The position numbers and the translations under genes were made by a program. From Gymnothorax reevesii (lineage: Eukaryota > Chordata > Actinopteri > Anguilliformes > Muraenidae), in NCBI GenBank assembly GCA_029721435.1, contig CM056580.1:76285367-76349366 (forward strand): 64,000 bases of DNA. The letters run 5' to 3'. Below, piece by piece: positions 1 through 11,465 of this stretch (position 1 is the first letter of the stretch; each line of letters starts with the position of its first letter). The notes beneath the pieces were generated by a model, which had not been told where the DNA came from, did not search any database, and saw only the letters and a program-made list of their open reading frames with translations.

Positions 1-4
1 CCAT

Positions 5-380
5 AGGGCGGCACGGTGGCACAGTGGTTAGCATTGCTGCCTCACAGCAAGAAGGTCGTGGGTTCGAATCTGGCCTGGGGCCTTTCTGTGTGGAGTTTGC
101 ATGTTCTCCCCGTGTTGCGTGGGTTTTCGCCGGGTGCTCCGGTTTCCTCCCACAGTCCAAAGACATGCATATCAGGCTAATTGGAGTCACCAAATTGCCC
201 ATAGGTATGAGTGTGAGAGCGAATGGTGTATGTATGGTGTGTGCGCCCTGCGATGGATTGGCAAGCTGTTCAGGGTGGGTCCCTGCCTTTGCCCGTAGTC
301 AGCTGGGATAGGCTCCAGCTCGCCCCGCGACCCTAGTGAGGAATAAGCGGGTATAGAAAATGGATGGATGGATGGATGGA
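5..380 (+). repeat. tRNA-promoter SINE-like repeat with GGAT tail
   Basis: The head carries an A-box-like TGGCACAGTGG and a good B box GGTTCGAATC at 61-70, the two internal RNA polymerase III promoter parts of tRNA genes. The body runs through 'ctccccgtgttgcgtggg' and 'cacagtccaaagacatgc', and the 3' end is a (GGAT)n tail at about 360-380. Decayed copies lie near 15.5, 54.1, 57.2, 58.1 and 58.7 kb, so it is an interspersed family. Long reading frames across it are artefacts. The exact family name is not asserted. Confidence 0.75.
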
Positions 381-490
381 TGACTTTACCCATAACAACA
401 ACTTTGACAAAATGTCAGACAGCATCAACAAAAAAAGAACGACAAAAGAATCAACATTGACAAGTTTAACAACAAAGATCAACTCCAATC

Positions 491-1512
491 TCAGTACCGA
501 GTGTGACCGCCACGTGCATGCAACAAAGCCATCACTTGTTTTGGCATAGACAGCACCATTCTATTGAGCTGTTGCTGGGGAATGGCCTGCCACTCCTGGA
601 AAAGGGCTTCTTGGAGCTCCACCCTAGTCTTAGGCGCTGGAGTGGGTTGCCGAACCCGCCGATCCAACAGGTCCCACACATGCTCAATGCACGTCATGTC
701 AGGGCTAAAAGGTAGCCATTCCATGACTCACACCATTCTGGGGCAGGAGCTGCTGGGTCACATTGCTGAGTGAGGTCGTGCGTTGTCTTGAATGAACATG
801 ACCTCAGGGTGGTCCGTGATGTAAGGCACAACATGTGGTCTGATGATAAGGTCACAGTAGCAGGCTGCATTAAGATTTTCATTGATCATGACCAGGCCGG
901 ACCTCCAGCCGCACCGAATGGCGCCCCAGACCATCATCGACCCTCCACCAAAGTGATCTGTCTCAGCAATGCAGGGGGCCATGTATCTCTCATCACGTCA
1001 TCTGTAGACCCTCAGTCTTCCATTATATCAGTACAGACAAAATCTGGACTCATCACTGAAGACAAAATTCCTCCAGAATTGGCAGGGGACTCGTCTCTGA
1101 CCATATTCTTCAGCCCTGCAAAGCCTGGTCGCCCTGCACCAAGCATTAAGCTGCATTCCAACACATGCCCTGTGGGCTCTGATCCCTCACTCTGCAAGTC
1201 AGCGACTCACTGTCCTTCTGCTAATCCTCGGTCTGTGGATTCCTAGGGTCTCCTGAGCCGTCCTGGTGCAGGTTCGAAACCGATTTCTCAGGTGGACAAG
1301 GCGGATCTTACTGTCCTGGACTGGGGTCGTGACCCTAGGCTGACCAGGTCGGGGTCTATCATTAGTGCTTCTATTCTCCTGGTAACAAGCTACAAGGTTA
1401 GAGATTGTGGGTTAGCTTACCCCAAAATGCTGGGCGATGCAATTTTGGGATGTTCCAGCCATCCAAAGCCCAATGGCTTGATCACGTTGGGGTCTGGAAA
1501 GGCGAGGCATGG
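491..1512 (-). pseudogene. Tc1-like transposase pseudogene
   Basis: Read on the minus strand, an ATG at 1512 begins MPRLSRPQRDQAIGLWMAG, the paired-type helix-turn-helix of Tc1 transposases. A second DNA-binding part with a GRPR-like RPRPGQPR follows at about 1330. The DDE catalytic part is recognisable: VFSDESRF near 1040, FIQDNARPH near 770-790, and SPDMTCIEHVWD near 690. The protein ends in ARGGHTRY and a stop at 491. In-frame stops and frame changes (for example just before PTISNL near 1417 and between 758 and 724) make it inactive. About 340 codons is normal for a Tc1 transposase. It sits directly downstream, in minus orientation, of gypsy gag/pol remnants, so it may have inserted into that element; its inverted repeats were not located. 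Confidence 0.85.
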
Positions 1513-1677
1513 CGCACGTAGTGTCTTTGAAGAAATGCTCTTGGGTTCTGGCCTTAATGACCACAAGGATTGTTTGAAGGCATTTGACAGCATTGCAATT
1601 GTGATCAGTGAAGTCGGCCGAGGTTGCATCACAAATTCCTCAAATCCTGCTCCACAGACACAGACAAGGTCATGACC

Positions 1678-1920
1678 TCATGCACTGGCATCATCTTGTA
1701 GGATGACATTGTGGCAAACCATATCAGTCCTTGATGGAACATCAGGGAATATGTGACTATATTCAAATATGAGCTGATTTAGCTGTTGTTGTTGAAAAGC
1801 ATCCAGGTGGGACAACTTGCTGTCAATATTTTGAAGAATGTCTGAATTTTCCAAGTTTGGCTGGACCAGATTCATTTTCCGAGGGGCAGTCACAATCTTC
1901 TTTGGAATTTTCAGGCTCAA
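1678..1920 (-). pseudogene. Gypsy-type pol fragment (protease to reverse transcriptase linker)
   Basis: The minus-strand frame contains LNQLIFEYSHIFPDVPSRTD followed by a histidine and a run of small hydrophobic residues. This matches the segment just before the reverse transcriptase core in Ty3/gypsy polyproteins. The catalytic reverse transcriptase (with YxDD), RNase H and integrase are absent: after about 1680 the sequence is not gypsy-like and a Tc1 transposase begins at 1512. It is therefore a 3'-truncated or interrupted relic. It belongs with the gag segment upstream at 1946-2838. Confidence 0.7.
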
Positions 1921-1945
1921 CTGTATTTACCACATTGACTGGCTT

Positions 1946-2838
1946 TTACCTCAAAGCAATGGCTTGTTTCTCCTCAAGGAAAATTTTGATATCAGCCTGG
2001 ATACACCTTTTGAATTCCTCAACCAAAATAAGTTTCCTCATTCTGTCAAAATCTTTCTCAACTTTCATGGAATTACACCACTGATCAAAGAACTGTTCCT
2101 TAAACCTACCAAATTCAACATGAGTTTGACAGGCTTCCTTGCGAGAATTCCTAAATTTTTGCTTGTAAGCCTCGAGGACCAATTCTTAACCCCTCAGAAT
2201 GGCAGATTTGACAAAATCATAATCAGCACACTGTTGGACAGATAACTGGTTATAGATTTTCCTAGCTTTACCAGCAAGAACACTTTGTAACATCATTGTC
2301 CAATGCTTTTTTGGCCATTTCAAATTTTCAATGGGGTAAAGTATTGGTCTACATCATTTTCTTGGAAAGGAGGAAGAAGTCTGATGTGTTTAACCACATC
2401 AAAATGATCAGAAAGTCCAAAACATTTTGTAACAGTACCTGCTTCTATTTCCTTCATTTCCAATTAGTACTGCATCCTTTTTTCTTCTAGTTCTTTCTCC
2501 AATCTTCTTTCTTCCAGTTCTCTCTCCTTCTCGAACCTCCTTTCTTCCAGTTCTCTCTCCTTCCTTCTTTCTTCCAGTTCTTTCAGGCGTAGCTGAAATT
2601 CTAGTCTTTGCAGCTCAGGCACCTCCACATCTTTAATCAATTCTGCTGCTTCTTCCCAAAAGATATCTTCATCGATGAAATGTTGAACCAAAATGTTCAA
2701 TATTTCTTCTTTCTTCATTGATGACTTCACTTCAGATAATCCAAGGGTTGAGGCTATTTGCAGCAAGTCCTTCTTCTTTGCCAGCAGAATTAATTCCTGG
2801 GTTGGAGTTTTCAAAAAACTTTCCACATCATAAGTCAT
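1946..2838 (-). pseudogene. Gypsy-type gag pseudogene
   Basis: The minus-strand start at 2838 begins MTYDVESFLKTPTQELI, followed by KKKDLLQIASTLGL and a strongly charged coiled-coil stretch made of repeated LEERR and ELEERR units (2464-2600). This is the N-terminal layout of fish gypsy Gag proteins. Further on (2330-1946), in other frames, comes a capsid/SCAN-like alpha-helical region including KARKIYNQLSVQQCADYDF and RKEACQTHVEFGRFKEQFFD. At least one stop (near 2187) and frame changes separate the parts. Gag would form the particle shell of the retrotransposon. I judge the family from motif order only. Confidence 0.7.
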
Positions 2839-2879
2839 GATTGCTGGTTTATCAAATAGTCACAAGATTTAAAATAATA

Positions 2880-3289
2880 ATTCAGCTTTAATCTTTGGTG
2901 AATCCAATCGTTGATCCAATGAATGGTTTATCTTGGTGGGATTTTTATTATTCACAAAAAACACTTCCAACAAAAAAATCCACTGTTCAATCCTATAATA
3001 ACACTCTAATGCCACTATTTAACTGTTGCCAAAACAAAAACTCTGCTCTGCCCTGCTGACCAAAATCACAGCATTTATATAGGCTAGCAACATTCTGGAA
3101 AGATATACAAGATTCCTAGGTAATCCTGCTCCCTCCAGGCAAGAAGATGCCAGAAGCTTGTAGAAAACACTCGTCTATTTCAAATGATATTACATAAGAC
3201 CATGTTTTGCTACAGACACACCACCAGAGGGTGCTGATAAACAAAATAAATAGCTGATCAGCAAGGCAGCAAAAACAGTATGTAACAAA
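2880..3289 (-). repeat. Probable 5' LTR of the gypsy relic
   Basis: Directly upstream of the gag start, the minus strand has the expected LTR order: a TGTTAC start near 3289, a TATA box TATATAAA at 3074-3081, and an AATAAA signal at 2944-2949. It then leads into a roughly 40-110 nt leader before the gag ATG. The matching 3' LTR is not in the window, so the ends are inferred. Confidence 0.5.
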
Positions 3290-3654
3290 TCTCCATTTAC
3301 AAATGAAATATAATGCTGTATTAAATACTCATGCATAACACCAGCGTGATAGTAATGATGACTTTCCATGAACTATAAAATTATACTTAACTTTTACGAG
3401 AAAAATTGTGCCGCTGTACAAACGTTTACATCCTGCACGGTAGTTTTACTGTCTCAACTTTAGTCAAAGCATTACCTTTATAATACCGTCAGCCAATTAC
3501 CATATAGTCTAAAAATCTACACGTTGCTTGGTATTTTACTATATGAAGTTTCGTCAAAGCATCACCTTCCTTATACTGTTAAGCAATCAACCATATTTCC
3601 TACTTGCACAGTGCACACTACTTTACTGTACCAAGGTAAGTCAGAACATCACCT

Positions 3655-3960
3655 TGCAAAACATAACATAATATTGAATGGCGAGAACAGGCCATTCAGT
3701 CCAACTAGACCCAGCATTTGCCTATCACTAAAGTGAGCCTTACCCTTCGAAAATCTATGGTATCTGGCGCAATGTCAAGCCTGGATATGAAAACTCCCAG
3801 AGCTTCAGCCTCCATTATATGGCCAGACAAGGTATTCCACACTGTAATCACTCATTGCATGAGGAAATCATTTCTAATATCAGTGCAAAAGTTACCCTTG
3901 CGTAACTTCTATTTGTGACCCCTGACCTAAATAATTCTGCATAGTTAACTTTGTTGATTT
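3655..3960. repeat. Interspersed repeat fragment
   Basis: The stretch containing 'gagaacaggccattcagtcc' resembles a dispersed repeat common in fish genomes, possibly a LINE 3' region. It has no credible coding frame. The preceding 3290-3655 holds no recognised feature. Confidence 0.4.
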
Positions 3961-3983
3961 ACATATTTAACCCCTTAAGGTAG

Positions 3984-4176
3984 GATTGGCCAACCCTGGT
4001 CCTGGAGAGCTGCAGTGTGCTGGTTTTTTGTGTTACTCAGCACTTGATTGATGAATTAAAGCAGTTGATTACACACTTCACTTATCTCATCTGGTGTCTT
4101 AGGTTTAAATCGGGTGGAGAAAACCAAACTCAGTACACCCTCTGGCTCCACAGGACCAGCGTTATCCACCCCTGCT
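3984..4176. mobile_element. MITE with imperfect terminal inverted repeats
   Basis: The left end (GGATTGGCCAACCCTGGTCC, 3984-4003) pairs imperfectly with the reverse complement of the right end near 4144-4176, sharing GGTCCTG-GGAGC. The internal part 'cagcacttgattgatgaatt' recurs inverted nearby at 4378-4500. Size and structure fit a short non-autonomous hAT-like element, but the superfamily is a guess. Confidence 0.6.
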
Positions 4177-4289
4177 CAATAAACTTTTCTCTGTACTTTG
4201 TACTTCTACATTGTCTGCATTACAGCTACGCTAAATATCTAACCACATTCACAAATCTTGGTTAACACGTAGATTGCTGTCACAACCTG

Positions 4290-4501
4290 CAAGTCTGCCT
4301 AAATGGCTTTAGGAGTCCTGTGAGTTGTTCCTGCTAATTGCTTGATTGGCTCATTATTACCAAATTAAACCTGAGATGGCAGGTGAGATCAGTTAAGTGA
4401 GTAGTCAACTACTTTAATCCATCAATCAAGTGCTGAGTAACTCCAAAAATCAGCAGACACTGCGGCTCACTAGGACCAGGCGTGGCCACTCCTGGCTTAA
4501 G
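4290..4501 (-). mobile_element. Second, inverted copy of the 3984-4176 MITE
   Basis: Read on the minus strand from 4501, the sequence repeats the left end and body of the neighbouring MITE, including CAGCACTTGATTGATGGATT. Its far end is less clear. The two copies form an inverted pair about 200 bp apart. From 4502 to 5100 I see no gene. Confidence 0.55.
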
Positions 4502-5100
4502 CCCTGAACCTCTTTTTCAAGAATGGCAAGCCCAAAATGAAAGGAGTATATCTCTGCGACTGCTTGGTCCATTTGAATAATCTTGGTATTATAATAAAGG
4601 TAAAACCATTTGGGATTTCAGCCCTGGTGTAAAAAATCACTATATATGTCACTGAGTCAGAGTAAATGCAGATGGAACACAGTATAGATGAAAGATCTCA
4701 TTTTGCACCTAACAAAGTTTTACATCGATCCCCTGTAAATTTGTTGAATTGCAGTCTGAAACCTCTAAAAGATTACAGCACAGAATCTTATTATTATCTG
4801 TGCCAAAGTTTATTCTGATCAGGTGAATCAGAGCAAAATTAGAGAGGAATGTCTAGGAGGTTTCTACAATTTGGCGATTTAGGTACCTTGTCTTCCATTT
4901 CAGATTTCTCAGATAGCAAATTGTAGAACTAATTTAATTTCACTTATATATCACTACAGGCATCCATTCCATCCAAATACAGCATTTTTTAATTTTTAGA
5001 AAAATAAGAAAATATTATTATTTCTGCCTATACAATTTCCCATTCAAAGATAATACATACAATGAAAATTAAGTTTGACACCACTGGAGCAGATTTATTT

Positions 5101-5150
5101 AAAAACAAAACAAGATAGATAGAAACTTTATCAATCCTTTTTCAAGGAAA
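5101..5150. repeat. LINE-tail-like fragment (agatagatag...tttatcaat)
   Basis: The string 'gatagatagaaactttatc' followed by 'aaggaaattgc' is the kind of 3' tail seen on many fish non-LTR elements. Only the tail is visible. Confidence 0.35.
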
Positions 5151-5279
5151 TTGCTTAATAAATTAAATAAAATTATAAATACAAAGGCAATGTGAAAAAA
5201 TGTTAAAGAAAAGTAAGAATAACAAAAATCCCAGCGATTATTTGTGGAAGGAAACTGCGATTTTTTCCAAAAAAAAAAG

Positions 5280-5352
5280 TACTCTAATCAGGAATCGAAC
5301 CTTCATACTTTCACTTGCAGCGCAGCATTTTATCGATTAGGCTACACCAACT
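5280..5352 (-). repeat. tRNA-like pseudogene or SINE head
   Basis: The minus strand has an A-box-like TAGCCTAATCGA and a perfect B box GGTTCGATTCC with tRNA-like spacing, followed by a run of ten T (5269-5278) that could stop RNA polymerase III. The putative acceptor arms (GTTGGTG and TTAGAGT) do not pair and the T stem is imperfect, so it is not a functional tRNA. It could be a tRNA pseudogene or a tRNA-derived SINE head. Confidence 0.45.
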
Positions 5353-5983
5353 GACAACAAGTCTATGGTCAAATTGCCCATTCAACGAATGGGTAAAGAA
5401 AATATGTACAGTACTGTTGTAGTCTCAGTATTTGTGCGAAATAGTGCAAAGATTCTGTCAGAAAACGACTTTAAAATGAATGTTGAATATTTAGCGGATA
5501 ATTATTCGGACAATACCTCAAACAAACAATTTATGTGTTTATATTATTGCGCTATTCAAGAACATGCAAATGTCCCATTGACTCAGTGTGACGCACTGGG
5601 AACGCAAGGCTGTAGCTCAGGCTAGGTTTCTATGATTAAGGTGGTTTAGAGTTTGTTAGAAACATCAGGACTCAAAGAATCAAATGCCTACCGGCATAGT
5701 CTAACTGACAGCATCACAAGTCGATCGCAGAGGGGAAAATACATTGCAAGCAAGCTGAATGCTAAGGAGCTGAGATCCTTGAAGCAACGCCCTGAGAAAG
5801 AACATGCTAGGATACTGGCAGATCTCGCTTCATTATAACACGAACACATTGGGCTAACAATAGCAAGCGCAGATTTACCCTCGAGCAGTTTTTTATTACA
5901 AAATATCAAAGGTAAGAATTTTTTTTGATCATCTCTGTAAACTGTTAAGAGTATGCCTGCTGTTCTTTGAGTGTGGTGTCGGT

Positions 5984-6365
5984 TTGATTGATTGATTGAT
6001 TGATAGAGATTTATTTCGAGTCTACAACGTATAAGTATATAAAGTACGAGTACATACAATACAAATAAAAATACCCTGTGCCTCCACACAGGTCCAGACA
6101 AATACAGGAACATGTACATGCGAAAGCTGTAGCAGCCTTGTTCATTCATACGTTTTGTCCCTATAATTGGAAAACAAAATACATACATATATATACACAT
6201 ACACATACATATACATATGCACATATATACATATATACATATACACACTGACATACACACATAATAGTATAATAGTAATAATAATAGAAAATAATAATAG
6301 AAATTAAACAAAAATGAGCTCGAAAAGGAGTGGGAAGAAGACAAGCTTATTTACTCCCACCCCCA
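5984..6365 (-). repeat. LINE 3' end fragment with (TCAA)n tail
   Basis: On the minus strand the segment ends in a (TCAA)n tail (5984-6004). It contains a 'gctcgaaaaggagtgggaag' segment (plus sense) typical of fish LINE 3' untranslated regions. An ACATATAC/TATG simple repeat (6180-6250) and an AATAAT run (6262-6300) are embedded. The long minus frame over this region is low complexity and not a gene. Confidence 0.5.
6180..6250. repeat. Microsatellite (ACATAT/ACACAT)n
   Basis: Imperfect alternating purine-pyrimidine repeat of ACATAT and ACACAT units. From 6366 to 7218 no gene is seen, apart from the loxl2 intron sequence that must begin at 7218. Confidence 0.85.
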
Positions 6366-7218
6366 ATTCATTCTTTTAAATTATGTGGTTGCAACATGCT
6401 TATATAGCAGTCAGAATGGTCATCTGTTTAAATTGACAGGGCTAATATCATTGGATTCTGTGGACTTTCCTCTTTCATTTGAAGTATTGTTTTTATGCAT
6501 AGCACTAATTCAGGAGAAATTCTGGAGATCCAGTGCTGATACAATTTTATCCAACATTATGCTGCATGCTTATTTACTTGCTTGGTGCTTGAATTGTGTT
6601 CAGTTGAGATAAAAATGGTTTACATGAGCTTTTGGCCGAGTTTCTTCACAAAATGTGGATATGCCACATGACAATGTTGCGATTTGGAAACATGCTGTAT
6701 TTATAATGCGTAACAACTGGCCCCCAGTATCGGGGTGTAGGTCTTAAGGGATTAAAGTGATCTTAATGAGATCACTCTGAAGTCTCCCGTTACTAAGACT
6801 GAAGAGATTAAGATTTTTCAGCCGGTTCTCCAAGTTTTTATATTTTATACCAGGAATTAACTTTATGGCTCGTCTTTGAACCTTTTTAAAACCCTCTACA
6901 TTTTTCTTGTTGAACGGTTCCCAGTACTGTACATCTTCATAATACTGTCAAACAATTACCACACAGTCACTCAACCACTCCTTCATTTTGACATGAAGTA
7001 ATCAGCTAAAGTCCAGCATTTTTAGCATCTGTTTCCTATCTCAGAAAATACTGAGGCAAATCTGAGCCTGCACATAAGAAAATCTCAGAAAACAGTCTGA
7101 AGAATTGGGGCAGCTGCCAATGGAAAAATGAAAGCAGAAAGACAAATAACAGCACCAAGGATTTAAACAGATTTTCAGTTTGACTTCTCAAGATGGAAAG
7201 ACTGAGAGTGACACCTAC

Positions 7219-7394
7219 CTCCACACTGTTGGCGAGGGTGTTGATAAACTTGAAGCCAGGAATCCTCTTGTCACTGCACACCACCCCTACATCTTCTGAG
7301 TGCTTGCAGTCTGAGACACCGATGCCATTGGAGGAGCACAAGGCCAGGGTCTTCTCCTTCCCAGTACAATGGACATTGTCAAACCAGATCCGGC
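7219..7394 (-). CDS. loxl2: loxl2 second coding exon (end of first SRCR domain)
   Basis: This 176-bp internal exon completes the first scavenger-receptor cysteine-rich domain of lysyl oxidase-like 2, a secreted copper- and quinone-dependent amine oxidase family member that crosslinks collagen and elastin lysines. It encodes [18 protein letters not shown], then [20 protein letters not shown] and ends in NTLANSVE, with cysteines placed as in SRCR folds. The acceptor is a T tract ending TACCAG just above 7394, and the donor is GAG|GTAGGT at 7219/7218. It starts with two bases of a split codon, which matches the single base left at the end of exon 1, giving GEG-RIWF. The next exon should lie below 7219 but I find none in the window, so the rest of the gene is beyond the left edge. 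The a/b paralogue cannot be decided. Confidence 0.9.
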
Positions 7395-8699
7395 CTGGTA
7401 AAAAAAAAAATATGGATCATAACAAAGACTGGAAAATCCATGAGTAACAGCCCCATCCCAGTAGACATAAACTTGTTATATCCATCCCAGCCATATTACA
7501 TATGTGCAACTAAATATAGATGAGCAACCCTTATCAAATTTTGGCAAACAATATACAGCTAAATCTTCCAAGTTATTTTAGGAGGCATAGTGAATAAATG
7601 TGCATCTCTATCTTGACCCATAAACACAGTTTTGAAAAAGGCACTTATGGTTATGTGACAAGAAAATATGACCAGGGAGCAGTGCAAAGTCAGGTTTACC
7701 TAGAGGTTGTATTTGTAGGGTTGTGATAATTATAGATTCAAACCATGAGAGCACCTTTTGATGAAATCAATGACTGTATTTTTTTAAGTTATTTGTCTTT
7801 GCAAAAAACAACTTGTTTGAAAATGGATACTGTACCCTGCAAAATTATTTGCACCCTTGAATATGAGCAACATGCAAAAAAAAAGAAGTGTAGTCCGTTT
7901 ATGCTCTTTGTCCTCCTCTAAAAATATTCACTAATATCTTACCTTTCATCGAAGAAAAATTATTGAAGGGAAAAAAGTTGCCAATGAATATTTTTCTCTG
8001 AAATATGTGAGTCACAATTACTGACATGCCTAAAAAATCCTATGATTACAATCAAACTGAAGTATATTTCCAGTCACATTTAGCATTTTTGAGTTCACCA
8101 GTTTGATTAGGAACTCTTTAAGTTTCATGTCAAGTGACCTATTCCTTCGAGTTTCACTTGGACAGAAATATGTTGTGACACAGCCAAATTCCCTTTGTGT
8201 CAGGTCTCGCCTTCTGTGGTCCAGCACACTGGCCAACTAAGACCGGAAGCGCAACCACACTCAACAGTCAACTGGAATCATCTGTTCCTTATTGCTGCTG
8301 AGTGACAGCAGCATGTATATAATACCATAGCTTTGCTATAGTCCCCTGCGATTTCTCGTAAGCTATACGCTTGCACAGCCTAGAACCTCGTTTTGCGTAT
8401 TTTTCTATTGCTTTGCCAAACCACAGATAGAAGTGCTGTGAAGTTCCAGCACTTATAAATTACGGAACCTCGTTTCCATTCTTCTTTTTATTATTATTGC
8501 AATACAAGTACTGCCGTGTCAGAACGTATTGTTTGTATTACCAATAGTTTGTTTTGGAACCGCAATTTTGTGCATTTTGTGTATGCCTCCCTAGTGTGTG
8601 ATCGGCATAATAAATATACAACTAAATCCATCCTTGCACTTGAGTCCAGTCCACATTTTCTTCCTGGCCTTGGTGCCAACTTACACTTTGTCATTCATC

Positions 8700-8838
8700 C
8701 CCACACGGAAAGATATATGATATATATGTACCTATAATATGTGAAAACGGACAATTTTATGTATGTTGCATATATGCAAAACCTGTATGTGGCCCTATAT
8801 TAAAACCTATATCTTTATATAGGTTCTTTCTGTGTGGG
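8700..8838. mobile_element. Short MITE, CCCACACGGAAAGA ends
   Basis: The element opens CCCACACGGAAAGA and closes TCTTTCTGTGTGGG, a near-perfect inverted repeat around a TATA-rich core. It is too small to encode anything. Confidence 0.7.
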
Positions 8839-9699
8839 AATTTAAGAATCCTTGTTATTTCATCCCAGTAGGAAAAAGTCTGGGACCTTTAGTTGCTAAA
8901 CAAGCATCTCAGATATAAGACAAGTGTCTGTTCATTAACACTGAGAACAGAAATGTAGACGTGGTCTTCAAATTCATTAACCACAGTGAAATTCTCAGAT
9001 AGATGTGGGGATGAAAATGACTTTTGAAAGGCATGTTTACTTGAATGTATGTTCTTCTGTGTACTTTTATTTTGTTCATCTAGAAACCTCATTACAGACA
9101 AGATAGAAAACATTGCATTTGGTGGATGTAACAGTGTAGTGTATTACCTTTCAGTGGATGTGTATGAGCTGTTATGTTGTGAATCCAATTTTCTCAAATG
9201 TAGTGAATCTGGCAGTGACTTAAACTTGAAAAAATGCGTAATTGATGAAGTAAACATAATCAAACCATTTTGTTTTTATACATTTCCTTCTCTTCCACAA
9301 TACACAACTCAATCTTCATAGAATGGAAATAAGTATGGTCAAGAAAGAATTGATGATCATGTTATTGTTAATGTTTCAGGAAAAAATGTAACAAATAGTA
9401 TTAGATATTTGTGTTGATATCATAGCTTTTTGTCTTCTCTCACTTGCCATACTTAATAATGACTGGTTTACACATAACATGCCATCACATTACACATCAC
9501 ATGTCAACATATATTTAGGATCAAATGTGATGCCAATTTCACATATTCACATGCAATTAATAAGTTACTGCATGAAATTCTTGTTATTTCTGTAAGGGAC
9601 TTTGGACTAATATACAGATATTACCTCGAGAATAAAAACATCAGCTGGACATCATGACATGTTGCAAAAGTGAGATATGAGCTAGACAATAGGTATGAC

Positions 9700-9906
9700 A
9701 AACAGAACCTGCCACTGGATATATGAGCCGTATAGGAGACATATACCTTGTATGTACATATAAGGGCTATATGTGGATATAAAAAAGCGATATAGGAGAC
9801 CCATATGCCCTGTATGTGCACATATATGTACCTGAATTTGACCTATATGCAGCCTAAATGTGGCATATATGTGCATATACGTTCATATAGATTCTTTCCA
9901 TGTGGG
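9700..9906. repeat. Related TATATG-rich MITE or minisatellite, partly truncated
   Basis: It contains several degenerate copies of a 'catatatgtgcatata' motif and ends ATTCTTTCCATGTGGG, the same terminus as the 8700-8838 MITE. No clear left end was found. Confidence 0.5.
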
Positions 9907-10259
9907 TCACTATAGGAAAGACCCAAGAACACGATGGTAAAGTGCAATGAAAAGGTGTTGAGTTGCACAAATCAGGAAATAGAAATAACGAAATCTCTAA
10001 ACTGTCAAAAATATCCATTTCTACTATCAGGACAATAACTAAGAAGTTTAAAGCAACAGAAGATGTTTAGAATCAGGATCAGTAATTCTCATAAATTGCT
10101 GTAAATCACCACAAGTTGTTCGGGAGGTTTGCCAGAAAATATTCTGCTGCTGTCAATCAACAACAAACTAAAGTGCCTAAAGTTTGCCAAACATTACTGA
10201 GACTTTCAGTGGGGCCAGATTTGTTCAGATAAGTCCGATATGAAGCTTTTGGCTACAAA

Positions 10260-10610
10260 CATCAAGGGTGGGTTTGGTGTAAACGGACATATATCCATAC
10301 AGAAAAACACCTTGTACCCACTGTGAAGCAAAGCAGAAGATCTTTGATGTTGTGGGGCTGTTTTCCTTTAAAAGACCCAAGACATCTTGTTAGCATAAAT
10401 GGTTGACTCAACTAAATGCCCAAAATATTAAATAAAAACCTCACAGCTTAAAATGGGCTGTGGTTGGACCTTCCAGCAGGACAATAATCCAAAGCACACC
10501 TTAAAATCTACACAAAATTGACCCATTGACTACAGAAGGTTTTGCCATGGCCATCACAGTCCCCTGACTTCAACAACCAAGAAAATCTATGGGATGAGTC
10601 GAAGAGGAAA
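10260..10610 (+). pseudogene. Tc1-like transposase remnant
   Basis: Plus-strand frames retain WTFQQDNNPKHT near 10465-10500, the second catalytic aspartate block of Tc1 transposases, preceded by a decayed LMLWGCF-like block (10350). The WP-S-D-N-E block (10540-10600) is frame-shifted. It forms the coding relic of the 7832-10851 element. A LINE/SINE-like tail 'aagcgctatacaaataaaat' follows at 10635. Confidence 0.7.
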
Positions 10611-11465
10611 GTTTAGCGTCTGTGTGACAGCCTGCCTGTGAAAAGCGCTATACAAATAAAATTGAATTGAGTTTACACGCGTCAACCTCAGAGTCTGTAG
10701 GATCTGGAACGATTATATATGGAGGAATGATCTCAAATCATTAACCTACCTCAGCCCGCATTATAGAAGAAGACTTGCTTTCATAGCAAAGACATTTTTC
10801 ACATCATTTTCCTCATTTTTACTAAAGGGTGCTAATAATTCTGCAGCACACTGAAGATACGCAATGCTTCATGCTGAATAAGACATCAGCACTGTCACTC
10901 TTAATTTCAAAACAATTAGCACCGTGCTTCAGGCACAATATTGCTAGAATCGGGGATTTTGAATTAACCGGTTGTTAAAGTTGGTAATAAATATCTTGAT
11001 TAACATAGTTGTCAATATTTATACAAAAATTTTGACACTTTAGTGCTCTGACTATTTCACCTTCTCCTGAAGGTGAAGGTTGATTAAATTTTATCATAAT
11101 TGTGGCGTACAGGTTGTTTCCTTACGATCAAACACAGCATAGCTCTAATCATGGACTGAATCTCATTTTACAACAGAAACTACGCTATCTAACTGGGGAC
11201 ATACGACTCCTCAGCAGGATAATTATAGCAATCAGACTCATCTGGGTTTCATTAGTTACTAAGCTGTACAGCTTGCTTGTCCCATTTGTGGCCTCCAACA
11301 CCACTGAACAACTCAATTTTCTAAATAGCCCATAAAAAGAAGAGGAAGAACTATCTGACTAATTTTTTAAACTGGAATACATAATGAGACATTAGTCCAT
11401 TTGTAATCAGCCCAATCACTTCACTAAGCTTAGATAAGTAAAGATAAGATACTTCTCCAATCATA

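Larger units (their letters stand above)
7832..10851 (+). mobile_element. Decayed Tc1-like element in loxl2 intron
   Basis: The left end TGCAAAATTATTTGCACCC (7838) and the right end GGGTGCTAATAATTCTGCA (10828-10846) are inverted repeats of the Tc1 type. Transposase remnants lie near the right end. About 2 kb of unrelated sequence lies inside (roughly 8000-9900), including a CCCACA-type MITE, so later insertions have expanded it. Confidence 0.65.

Noticed and set aside
5688..6344. Long minus-strand frame (218 codons) rich in Y, C, I and M
   Set aside because: It runs through ACATAT and AATAAT simple repeats and a LINE tail. The composition is repeat-driven and no domain is present.
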